Made by a program: the position numbers and the translations under genes
The notes under the pieces: generated by a model
Seen by the model: only the letters and a program-made list of their open reading frames with translations
Databases searched by the model: none
Told to the model about the DNA's origin: nothing
Assembly (NCBI GenBank): GCA_000469685.2
Contig: LS997565.1
Location: 24,794,272-24,858,271 of the forward strand
Direction of reading: 5' to 3'
From: Haemonchus contortus
Lineage: Eukaryota > Nematoda > Chromadorea > Rhabditida > Trichostrongylidae
Length of the DNA: 64,000 bases
Part shown: positions 33,468-45,400 of the stretch, in pieces
Numbering within the stretch: position 1 is the first letter of the stretch
Layout: each line of letters starts with the position of its first letter

Positions 33468-36400
33468 ATGACGCCTGATCTTGACACCGAACTGCAACCG
33501 GGAGAAGAAAAATCAAAGCCTCAACGCCCCAGTCCACCAGAGAAGCACCCCGGAGAAGAAAAATCAAAGGGTCAACGCCCCAGTCCACCAGAGAAATCAG
33601 ATACCAAAGAGACTGATCAAGTATTTGACAAGGATGAAGAAAAAGTGTGTTTCGTCCTCCGCTCGAATGCGCGCTTTCTATAACACTCATCACAAAACTG
33701 AATACACTTCCTCAGAAGTTTCGATACAACTTTACAGTTTCAATTCATCGACGGGTTGGTCTCTTTGCTAGAATGTATCTTTAACAACTTTTGCAGAATT
33801 TGAAGCAGTTTGACTTTTACCATGGATTTTTGCCTCGTGAAGACTTATACATACTAGTGAAGTACGTTGGCGACTACCTACTGAGAGTTAGCGAGGTAAT
33901 CCTTTGTGCTATCGTTTATTATGTCGAGACGACAAGTAGGCTTCTTAGGGTACATGTAGACTATGAGCTAACGAGCGATATTACGCCCCCTGCAGAATGA
34001 ATGTACCGGATAGGGCATTAAACGCTCTATACTTAAGGTGAGATGGCAGGCTCGGGGGAGAATGACCTCAAAATATAAGGAGCTCATGATTGAACGGTAT
34101 AAATGTCTTGAGAACGTGATCTCGCTTTAATTCGCCAACTGTGATTCGTGGTGATGATAATATGCTAGGAAGTAAGGACTGAAAAGACTATGAAACTAAC
34201 GTTTATCAGCCTCTATCATGGCTATTATACCTTTTTGTCAACCTTCTTCACCAGCAACTCGTTCCCCATCCTACTTTTATAATCGGCTAAGTGTGTCTGT
34301 TGGTGTGTTCGTGTGTGTATGTGTGTTGTGTGTTTGCTCGACCGGAAATTCGTAACTCCTGTCTTGTAGCTGAAGCATTCAAAATCGAAAGAGAGATAGA
34401 TGGCGGGATAGGGACACTGATAGTGTGAGAAAGGAAGTGACAACAATATATAGAAACTGATAAGGAGCCTCAGAAGGCAAAAGACGCAGGGTCCGTAACC
34501 CCCTTCGTATAAGCGGTGAAGCCTTGGCACTTCGGCAGGTGGTGTAGGACGTGAAGAGACCGTCAATGATTGGTGACAGGGAATGATAATAACTAATGGT
34601 GATGTGAAATGTGACAGGATCGTAGGTACGCGGTGACGGGAGCTGATCACTACTGATACCGGCTGATAATGAGCTGTCAAAACCAAGACGCTACGCTCTT
34701 GCGTTAACCACGGAACATTTTGGCGATGACGGGATCGAGAACGATTGGTGCCAGGCCAGGAGCTTATAAAACTTATAGAGGCTGATGAAACTCCTTGGAA
34801 GGGTAGAGGCACTATAATAATGGCGTTAACAGCGGAGCCTTGAGAGTTTGGAATGTGATGTAGAACAAACGCATGGGATCAGATTGTTGTAATGGATCCC
34901 TTTCATCCGTCGCTGCTTTCATTGCTAGCAAGGAACAGAGTTCTTTTCTTCACCACGAGAATGTTGACTTAGGGGGCAGAAGTTCCGATCTACGGACTGC
35001 ATTGTAGTATATTCACATAGGTTTTTGGAATACACATCCACGAAAAAATAGGTTGTACATAGTATCTTGTAGCAACACTGACAATCGATTATTCTTCTCA
35101 CATAGGGTATAATATGAGAAGCATAGGATGAATATATATATATATATCCTATTCAAATCACCTTTTTCAACAAACTCGCCTATTTCAGGTTGACAACGAT
35201 CCTACGAAAATCCGAAGGGAAATAATCCTTTCTGTTTCAATTGAGCATGAGCGCAAGAAAGGGAAAGAAGTGAAAGAAGTGAAAGAAAAAGAAAATGATA
35301 TGGTAACAGCCATTTCCGCTTCACCGCCGAAGAGGAACAAAGGAAAGGTCAGGCCCAGCTCGTGCTATGGATGTTCTGCTCAACTCAGAGTCGTTTCTTT
35401 GGCGTGGTCGCAAAGTTGTATGTAGAATAGACTGGGGGCGTGAGCTCAGAGGCTGAGCAGCATGCCGTGCTCACCGTAAATGTTGCACGCTGATGAATTT
35501 ACAATTAGAGACAGTGAGATACTCGGCGTGCACAAGTACAGTTCTAGAAGATACCTAGTTGTAGATACCTATCAGACACAGTTCTAGTAGATTCGACACA
35601 ATGCTGAAGCCAGGTGCCCGAAAGTCGGGAGTCTTTTGTCTCAGCGGTACCCCACGGATCGCAATTTACTGAATACTCATGCCAGAAATGCAAATCATCA
35701 TCGCTGTTTCGATGAGAAATTTTATACTTAATCCCTGGGGAGCTCATTTCATTGAATGTCCACTTGGGTCAATCCATTGAAACATTTGTTAGACGTAATT
35801 CAACACTTGAGGCCATAACATAGAGGACGAAGTCTTTTGACGTCGTGATTCAATCCAGTCTTCGAAGAGCATCCAGTACACAGCCTAATACTTTAATGCG
35901 ACTGATTGTGAGTAACAAGTGTGTTGGATCAACTGCAGGCTAGCACCACAGCTTCGTGTGCTTGAACAATATTATCTAGATTTACCTAAGATTTCTGTAA
36001 AACACCTTTCGATCGCTCATTAATCATTCTCCGTTCAGAGTGCAATAACCGTATCATAAAGGTGCGATCCTCAGCAAAGCCCACTCCCGCCTCTACCACT
36101 GCTGTTGTAGGCATCGTGAAGCAGTCCGTTAGGTTTTGGGAAAGTCCCCGCGGTAAGTAAAAACTAACTCGTGCGGCCTACTACTATGGCATCTGACCGA
36201 CCATCTCTCTGAAGGTTAGCATACGAAAACCATTCCAATGTTTATCAGGTCCACTCTTCCGAGAGAGGTCCTCCCTGATGGGTCAGCAAATTCGCGTGAG
36301 CTTGGAGGCGCTTTGCTCTACTTTGAGAGCGCCCAGCGGCTGTGACTGCAACTGATCAGCTGCTTTCTAGCAAAACATGTTAAGCAAGCACTTCCCGTGG

Positions 36401-39400
36401 GGCTGTCCAGGCAAACCATCATTTTCTTTTGGTCGTGTCCTTCTTCTTAAGTTTAGCATTGTGGGTTAACATTATTCCCAATAGTTAAAGGCACCGTTCA
36501 CAAAAAAAATTAGGGTACCCTTTTTTGACGAGAATTGATAGAACCACTCTAGAATAAAGCGATAACAACGAAAAAAGCGCAAAAAACGATGAACAAAAAG
36601 AATTACAAAGGGTCAAAAAAGAGCTGGAAAGGGGGGTTGGACGAGTTTTACATTGAAATAACGGCGGTTTGGGAGTGTTCGGGCGAGAATGCACGAAGGC
36701 AACGCAATGTCTGCAATACAGACAACCAACCCAATTTGCCTGACAATCTGACTGGGTGTGTTGCGATTCGTGCGATTCTGGGTGCGCGCGGCAAATTGCA
36801 CGGCGAAATTCGCGATGATTCAAACAACTTTGGCGTCTATCATTGGGGCCCAAATTTGAAGTAGAGTAGGTTAGTAGGATTGTCCGACGCTACTAAAGTA
36901 CTCTACTTCAAGCTTGTGCCCCAATGATAGACGCTAGAGTTGTTTGAATCATTGCGAATTTCGCCGTGCAATTTGCCGCGCGCACCCAGAATCGCACGAA
37001 TCGACCGTCCCCCAATCTGACTGGCAGGCTCTGGCAATTTGCCAATCAGCGGATCGAATTTTCACCAACTTCGCTCCAGTGCGAATGTGGTGAAGGACAA
37101 TTAGAACTCGTAGTCAGCCTAGCGAGGGGCGGAGGCCTCCCGTCCCCCACTGTTCCTGCCCTTATTGTGCATTATCCAGCCGTTTTCCGACCTCATTCCT
37201 GCACAAATGGTATCAGAGGGGGCTTCGAATTCAAACCATGTGCAAATCTCCGAGAACACTTTTTCGTGAACAGTGCCTTTAAGAACCGATCCGCTCGAGT
37301 GACGAAGCCGATTCTTCAGCGCGTTCAGTCGTGAATCATGTACTAAATGCACTATGATAGATGATTAGTGGAACCAGGGATGGAATTCTTGTTGCCTCAC
37401 TATGCTCAATGATCACTGGACGTTTGAATGGATTTGATTTTTCTGACTTCATCCAAAGGCGATATCGGAACTGTTAAAACCGTGACAAATTTTATAGGAT
37501 GGACCTCCATAGCTGTCCTTCAAGCTTTGTTTTTGTTATTGTGTGAGGATGTAGTGACGAAGAGACAAGTTGGACAAGTTCCTGCAATGCTGGATGAGTA
37601 GAGAGGCTCTGTCGAACTTTGAACTCTGATCGCACTCCTTTTTGCACTGTCTTCGGCACAGCAACGCCCTATACGGATGATTATAGTGCCCTAAGTGCCT
37701 TTGTTTCCTTATATTTACATAGAACATTTCCTTCTGACATTGTCTCAAAATATCGCAGTTGTTAATTATCTCTGTTGAGGAAATATAATGTTAGCTAAGG
37801 CTCTCCCGATATTTTACCCTAATTGTATGTGCTATTATAATTATTTGCTAAATCCCTTTTCATTTTCGCAAGTGAAGTCTTGGTGGTGCTCGCACTCTTC
37901 TTAAGGCATATCCAGACACGGAAGACACGGAAGAGTGAGAAAAGTGCTTCCGAAAAAAGCCAGCAGGATAGTAACTGAAACGACACTGGTGTCTAGATTC
38001 CTTTTCAGTTGAAAAACGTAATTGTTAGACGAAGAAGTAACAAGTATCTCGTGGAAACAAACCGTCTTTTCGACACCCTCAAAGATTTGATGATGTACTA
38101 CCAGAACCACTACGGAAGACTTAAAAAGGTGCTAAATTACACAATAAGTGCTTCCTAGCTAAACGAGTTTTGGATGATTATTAGCAAACAAATATTAGAC
38201 CCATTAACGATCAAATCAAATACTCGTTTAGTTTAAATTCACTTTGACGAATCCGATCAAACAACAGCCGTGGGAGTTTCTACATAGTGATGTAAAACAA
38301 GGTACGCTGTTAGGACAGGGAGCATTTGGTGAAGTCAGAGCAGGAACATTGAAGCTGAAGACTGGAGAAAATGTTGATGTTGCTATAAAAGTTGTAAGTT
38401 CGAAGCTCAAAGGCGTTGTTTCTAGTTAGTGAAACGTCTTTCTGATGATATCCTTAGGTAAACAGGCCTTTCCCTTATTTTAGACGAAAGGATCGTCAGA
38501 TCTATGTAAGGCAAAAATCAAGGAGATGATGAAGGAAGCTCGTCTTATGCGAAACTTTCAACACAAGAATATTGTGCGGATTTATGGTGTCGCCGTGGAC
38601 GAACAGCCTCTCTACATCATTCTTGAACTGGTGACCGGTAGGAATACTAGCTTTCAGCAAACTCGCCAGAGGTAGTTCCAAATCACCTTGATAGCTATTC
38701 CTTATAGTGCAACAACGCTGACTTATTATATGATTACTATAACTATACTATACTTATTATATTATATGATTGAGCTTCTCTATGTTTCTGCACAATTTTT
38801 CTCTATTTTTTTGCCCGCGGTCTTTCTCTAATATTATATCATACCTCACGAGATTAGGGATTGAACCATCCGTCAACCTTCCGCTCCTCAGCCTTTCAAC
38901 AGAAGGTACTAGAATGGCTTCTACAGATGACGTGCAACTGATAGATGATTTCAAGGAGAAATGGTGATAAAGGAAGCAAGAGAATCGAAAATCAGTATCA
39001 AATATCGAAAAATCAAACCAAGTATAACAAATAAAAAACCTGAAAAAGCTTTTCTCGGAGAATTATACAGTGCGTTTCATAATTATAAGGTCACCCTCGA
39101 TTTTTGCACTTTCAAAAAAAAGCAATCATTAAGGATTTTTTCTAGCATCATGAACAGATTCCCCAGCACGAATAACCTAGATATCCGTTGCTTAGCCGCT
39201 GCTGCATTCTTCTGAACTTTTTTAGAACAGTTTATCGGTTTTTGCACCGATTCATAATTATAAGGTCACCCTTTGAAAGTGAACAATTATTAACGAAAGA
39301 GAGGAAATTTCGTGTTTGAAGATACTTGTAAAGGTAAGCATGTGTAGCAAAGGCATTTCTAAACCTGAATGTCAACATGGCTCGTGGTCATCTGCTTTCC

Positions 39401-42400
39401 TCTGATGAGAAGGCTCATCATGAAGGTGGGCTCCGTACTCGAGCCATTTCCAGGCAAATAGAAAGATCCCCTTGGTCCATTCGGAGATTTCTAGAGAGTC
39501 CTCATGTCGTTAGATATAACACCGACTGTGGACACCCATGAAAGTTTACTACCCGTGACGACCGGAAAATTCTGAGGACTGTTTCCAACAGTACGTCCTC
39601 CTTGAACCAGATCCGATCAGAATTAAACCTCTCTGTGTTTAAAGCTACAGTCTGGAGAGCAGTGAGAAGATGCGAGAACATCACCAGGCAAGCAATGGAG
39701 AAGGTGCCACGAATCACCGATCGTCACAAAGAGGCTCGACTCGGATTTGCAAAGATGAACCTAGGGAGAAATTGGGCAAAGGTAGATCTGCATCGAAATC
39801 TCACCATAGAGCTGAATAATTCCTACTCAGGTCGTCTTTTCGGATGAAAAGAAATCCAATCTGACGGAAACAAGCGGTACTAACGCGACTTGAGGAAGGA
39901 ACCAGTCTACTTCAGCCGTCACAGTTTCGGTGGAGGAAGCCTATGGTGCGGGGTGCGTTCTGCAATGATGTCGTGTTGTCGTGAGCTGCAGTATGGATTT
40001 CAAGGATTACCAGAAAGTCTTGGAGCATCATCTAGTACCTTTTCTATGCCATCGCCGTCACCTCAACTATGTCTTTCAACAAGATAACGCCTACAATCAT
40101 GTGAGCCGTGCAACGCATGAGTGGCTGCAAAGCCAATAAATAAGCGTCCTACCATGGCCAGCCTGCAGTCCCGACCTCAGTCGGATGGAACATATCTGGG
40201 ACATAATATTCAGACAGGTTTATGCGAATAACCGTCAGTTCCAGGGCAAAGAAGAGCTGAAGCGAGCACTCATCGAAGCATGGAGAGCAACCGATGAGGA
40301 ACATCTTCGAAACCTAGTTTCTAGTATGCCACACAGGCTCTTTGATGTTGCTCCTAAACAAGGAGGAGCTATAGATTATTAACTGTTGTACATATGCCAT
40401 TAACATTGATAAATCATTTACTTCCTCAGGGTGACTTGATAATTATGAAACGGTGCAAAAGCCGTCACTATCTTTACAAAATTCGTAAAAAATCTGAGGT
40501 GAAAGATATTGCGACCAAAAGTTGAGTACGGAGGTACATTGTGACGAGGAATCTACCAGTGTTTGCCAAAAAATTCCATTCTGGCTGCTTTCTCCGGAAA
40601 CACAAAAATCTGGGGTGACCTTATAATTATGAAACGCACTGTATGCAAACAGTGAAGGTTGGAAAACTGCAGACTGTGATTGGTGTTTGGACACAAAGCG
40701 TTTGAAAATTTAAAGATGTAATGAACACGCATTACTTATACGATTACCTATCACATCTTAACTTTGGAAGTAGCGTACAGCTCTAAACGTGTATATACAA
40801 AACACCCCAGAATACCCAAGAAGTATACCCAAGCTGTCCAGTACTTACGTTGGAATGGATCCTCTAGTAACTGATCATTTTTTTAATAATGAGGACGTCA
40901 TAAAGTCCTACAACAAAACACTCTGTTCCATGGCTTGACCTGAAGAGGCTCGGAAAATTTATGCTGTAACCTGGAAAGGGCTTCTAAGTATTGCTGGACT
41001 GGAACTTTGAATAGAGACCTAGGTATATCGACAGGGCTCGGAAAGTTATTGACAATTATGGAAATTAAAACTGCAAAATAAGTTTGCCAAAAAAGTTATA
41101 AACATTTAAAGTTTGCATGCTTAAAGCATGAAGAGATAGTGCAAGTTGATGAGCAGTTGCCCGTAATGCCGATGGGTCATCGTGGCGTAGCGGCAGTGCT
41201 CTCCCTCTCTAAGTGAGCGAAGAGAATTTGCTCGTCGTTGTCGTTTCTGCTTCCGCAAAACGTGCTTTTATTCGAATAAAAGCTCCTGAGCCGCTTTTTA
41301 CTGCAAATTTAAGTCAGCGCTTTGCTTAGTTAGTAAGCGGCTATCATTTGCGATCGCCTATCTATTACCTATCATCACACTTAGTCAAAATTTCTCGAGG
41401 TGAAGGGAAAATCCGAATCACTTGAAACAGATATGCGTGAAAAACTGAATAATGTTGAAACAATCCAAGAAATGACTGGAGCAGGTATGTTGCTCACGAA
41501 ACGCGGACCTCATATCTACATCCTGTCTCTCTACAACCGTAAATAAAAGATACTATCGATTCGAGATCAAAAAATAAACGTTTTCTCTGCCCATTTTTTG
41601 AGTTGTATCATCGATGTTGACTTTCCTGGGTGTTCAAGACTATCCCATTCTGAGTGTGGATATGTGTGTTTCGGTGTTGAAATGAAAAATCGTTGCAAAA
41701 ATGACGTCGAGAAAATTTAAATAAGCGCAGTGGCAGGTGATAAATAGTTGATCGCAAATGATAGCCCAATCAAAAAAAAAATTAAAATAGTAAGAGAAAA
41801 CGATTCAGGAGCTTTCATTCGGATGAAAGCTCGTTTCGTAAAAACGAAAACGAGAATGGGGAGCAAACCCTCTTTGCTCACTTAGAGAGGAGAGCACTGT
41901 CACCACGACGTGACCATTGGGCCATTGCAGGCAACTGCGCTTATCAACTGGCACTATCTCTTAATGCTTTGAGCATGCAAACTTTGAATCTAGCTTTTTG
42001 GTAGACTCATTTTGCAGTTTCAATTTCCATGCTTGTTAATAGCTTTCCGAGCCCTATCGGCATACCTAGATCTCTACTCAGAGTTCCATGGAAAGTTGAA
42101 ACGCTTCTCTGGTGAGAATGTTAGGAGAACATACGTCACGCCAAAATTCTGGAGCGCAAGAACTGAAGTCTCTAAAAAGGAGTGGCATTTTTTTGAAGGT
42201 TGACTCTCGGGGACCGTGGCTTCTTGGGAAAGGAAAGGGTGAATGTTTCAAATCGTGCTATTTTCATCTACGCTCCTTCCTCAAAAGCCGCGAATCTAGC
42301 TAACTTTTTGAAATGTAATCGTTAGTCTGGCGGCTCTGATAAGTATCCCCATAATTCGTTCACTTTAGGTGGTGCCTTGAATACCTTTCTCAAAGCCAAT

Positions 42401-45400
42401 GCTGGTAAGGTTGGCGTCATGGATAAAACGGCTATGTGTCTCGGAGCGGCTCGAGGAGCAGAATACCTACACCTTCACCATTGTATGCATAGAGATTTGG
42501 CTGCACGAAATTGCTTGATCACTCGAGACAGAATAGTGAGTCACAAAACTTATGTCTATATTCCTCGGATCGCCTTACTACAAGGCGTGCTCCTCTCCTT
42601 TCGTTGCCGATCTCGGAATGCTCCGCTGGCTTCATATTCTCCCTTAGAATGAATAAAACCTTTTTCTAATCACAAAATTGTCGAAGAGCAATGTCCGAGA
42701 CTACGCAGGCATTAGAAAATGGCACAGGGATATAAAGAAAGGTGGCTAGGCAAAAAGAACGCAACGGAATCAGTACTCATTGTGTGCAGTGCCGATGAGG
42801 CCTGTAGATACGAAGTCTCCTTCGCTTGTTTCTGGTTCAACGATAAACATCTGAGAAATATTTCGATCTCGTCTGTATAAAGTTTACCAGCTTCCTTCAA
42901 ACTGCGCGAAGTAAGCCAAAGTCATAGGTGAGTCACAAGATAACCAGAGCCTTGAATGGTACGTACGAGTGCTGGCGACTGACAATAACACCATTATCAA
43001 AAGTAGTTATCCATGACCTCGCCTTTCTTTTTCTTCTTATTCTTCCTCTTCTTCTTATTATTATTGTTATCACTATTCTTATTATTATTGAGTGTCTGCT
43101 CCGCTTGAAGGCGGGATCCGATTACGGACACTGTCATCATGACCATACCGCGAAGACAGACCATACTATCGGAGACAGGCTTCGCGCATTTCATCGACAT
43201 TACATCTACACCGACTCGCTTCTTGATGACATCAGTATTTTTTCGGTCTGATCGTGTTACTCCGGCTGTCCAGAGCAGCAATTTGGTCACTGAAACGGGC
43301 TTCAACCTCTTTGGTGGCAGGCTAGCACTGAGCGCCGCAAGTCGCGACCGGCCGAATGAGGTCTTAAGGATCTTGTATTTGAGATGTTCAGGCATATTCT
43401 TATCATGGAGTGCACCAGTCATCGAGCGTTACTTCAATTACGCTGCATTCATTTAAGAATCCGTTTCAAAAACTACTCTGCCGTCAGGCACAATTGCCTA
43501 TCCAAGATACTTGAATGTACATACGAGGGTTGCCTTATATTTTGAGATTTGGCAAGACTAGTGTAGCAATCTAGCAATTGACACCACTATCGTAAAGATT
43601 GACTATTTTTAGGTTACGTTGCGAAATTTGAACGCGATTTGTTTTGTTTACACTAAGTTTTAAGATTTTATTTGGGCCAAGTTATGGGATTGAATCGTGA
43701 GCATTTTCGCGCGATGATTTTCCTCAACTTTCGACGTGGACTAACTCAACAGCAATGCACGGATGAACTTAGTTCAATTTTTGGTGATGAAGCTTCATCC
43801 AAGACCAGTGCTTATCGATGGTACAGTGAGTTCACCCGAGGTCGTAGTTCACTCGAAGAAGAATTTCGTGGAGGTCGTCTAAAATCAGTTGTTGTTCCGG
43901 AAACCGTTGATACTGTGCACAAACTGATATTGCAAGACCGTCATGTGGCCTATCGTGAGATTGGGACAACCTTATGCATTAGTGGGACCAGCATATATTC
44001 AATTTTGCATGAACGTTTGACCGTAAAAAAATTGTTTTTGAAAAATTTGTCAATCCTCCAGAAAAGGGGCTCGTGTCGATTGATCGAAAGAAATGCTCAA
44101 AAAATTCGATCGCGATGCTTCGAAACACGTCTCTACGACATCGAGACCGGTGATGGATCATGGATTTATGCGTATGAGCCCGAAAAGAAACAGCAGTCGA
44201 CCGTATGGGTATTTCAAGATGAGCCAAATCCAACAAAAGCTGTCCGCGCACCAAGCACCTCCGAGCAATCGATCTCCTGTTTTTTCTGGAAAAACTGGAC
44301 ACGTCGCAACCGTACCACTAGAACAAGCAGAACAGTCAATTTTGAGTGGTATACCATCATTTGTTTGCCAAATGACTTCCAAAGAATCAGGAAAACCAGC
44401 TGCTGGAGACGGATCACTCTTCACCACGACAACGCGAGCTCCCACACATCGGCTCAAACAACTCCATTTTTGAGCACTCAAAACAACGATTTGACAGGTC
44501 ACAAGCCACGTAGTTCTCGAGTGACTTCTTCTCATCCCGTACGTAAAAAATGAAATGAGAGGTCAACGTTTTTCGACACCTGAAGAAGCCGTTGATGAGT
44601 TCAGGATGCATGTTTCAGAGTTACCTCAATCAGAGTGGCAAAAGTACTTCGAAAATTGGTTCGAGCCCATGCAAAAGTATATAGATCTTAATAAGGAGAT
44701 TTTCGAAAGGCAGTAAACCGATTTTCAACAAATAGTATTTGTTCCGGTTCTCAAATCTCAAAATATAAAAGGCAACCTACGTAGTTGTCCGTGTGAGCTC
44801 AGTAACATTGATCTTAGTACAGCCTGGCTCACTCTGATCGGTGGTCGAGTTCTCAGTCTTTCTGGGGTTCAAAACGAGGTGTTGAGAAATAAGACGCTCT
44901 CGCCTTCTGAAGTCCTTTATCTTCGCTATTATTTGTTAGCTGTTACCATCGGCTGGGCAGACGCGCGGCGTCGGGAGCATTTAAAAATTCTGGAGGAGTA
45001 GTGAAAAAAGACAGAGAAGGTACGACTCCCCGCTTCCTATTCGACACTGCCGTCCTTCCTGCTCTGACGCAAGCTTCCCCTCCTCGAAAACTTGGTCTCT
45101 TGGTATCCACGAAAGAGGATGAGCAACGCAGTCACTGTCATTCAACACCCTGTGGTCGACAATGCTCGGAATTAGCCTGGACACGCAAGTGCAAAATGAA
45201 ATCCGGAGTTCCGCGCTCTATCGGCGAACGAAAATGAAGAGAGTTGCTGCCTCTGCCATGGAAATGAAGATTACCTGGGCCGGACAAGTTGTGCGATATC
45301 GTGTTGACCGTTGGATCACGGCGGTGACTGGTTGTATCCTTCAGGATCCCTCTTCTTCATTTCGCATATTTTATACATAGTCGTATTGTATAGAGTAGTT

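Noticed and set aside
34225..34812. 195-codon minus frame
   Set aside because: It spans family A repeat sequence and a CA tract; related sequence recurs elsewhere without the frame.
35128..35150. TATA-like promoter at the atatatat run
   Set aside because: It lies in an intron of kinase 2 just before an exon; it is a simple repeat.
42997..43422. 141-codon minus frame as a host gene
   Set aside because: It matches the C-terminal part of a LINE and runs into a TTC/TTA simple repeat.
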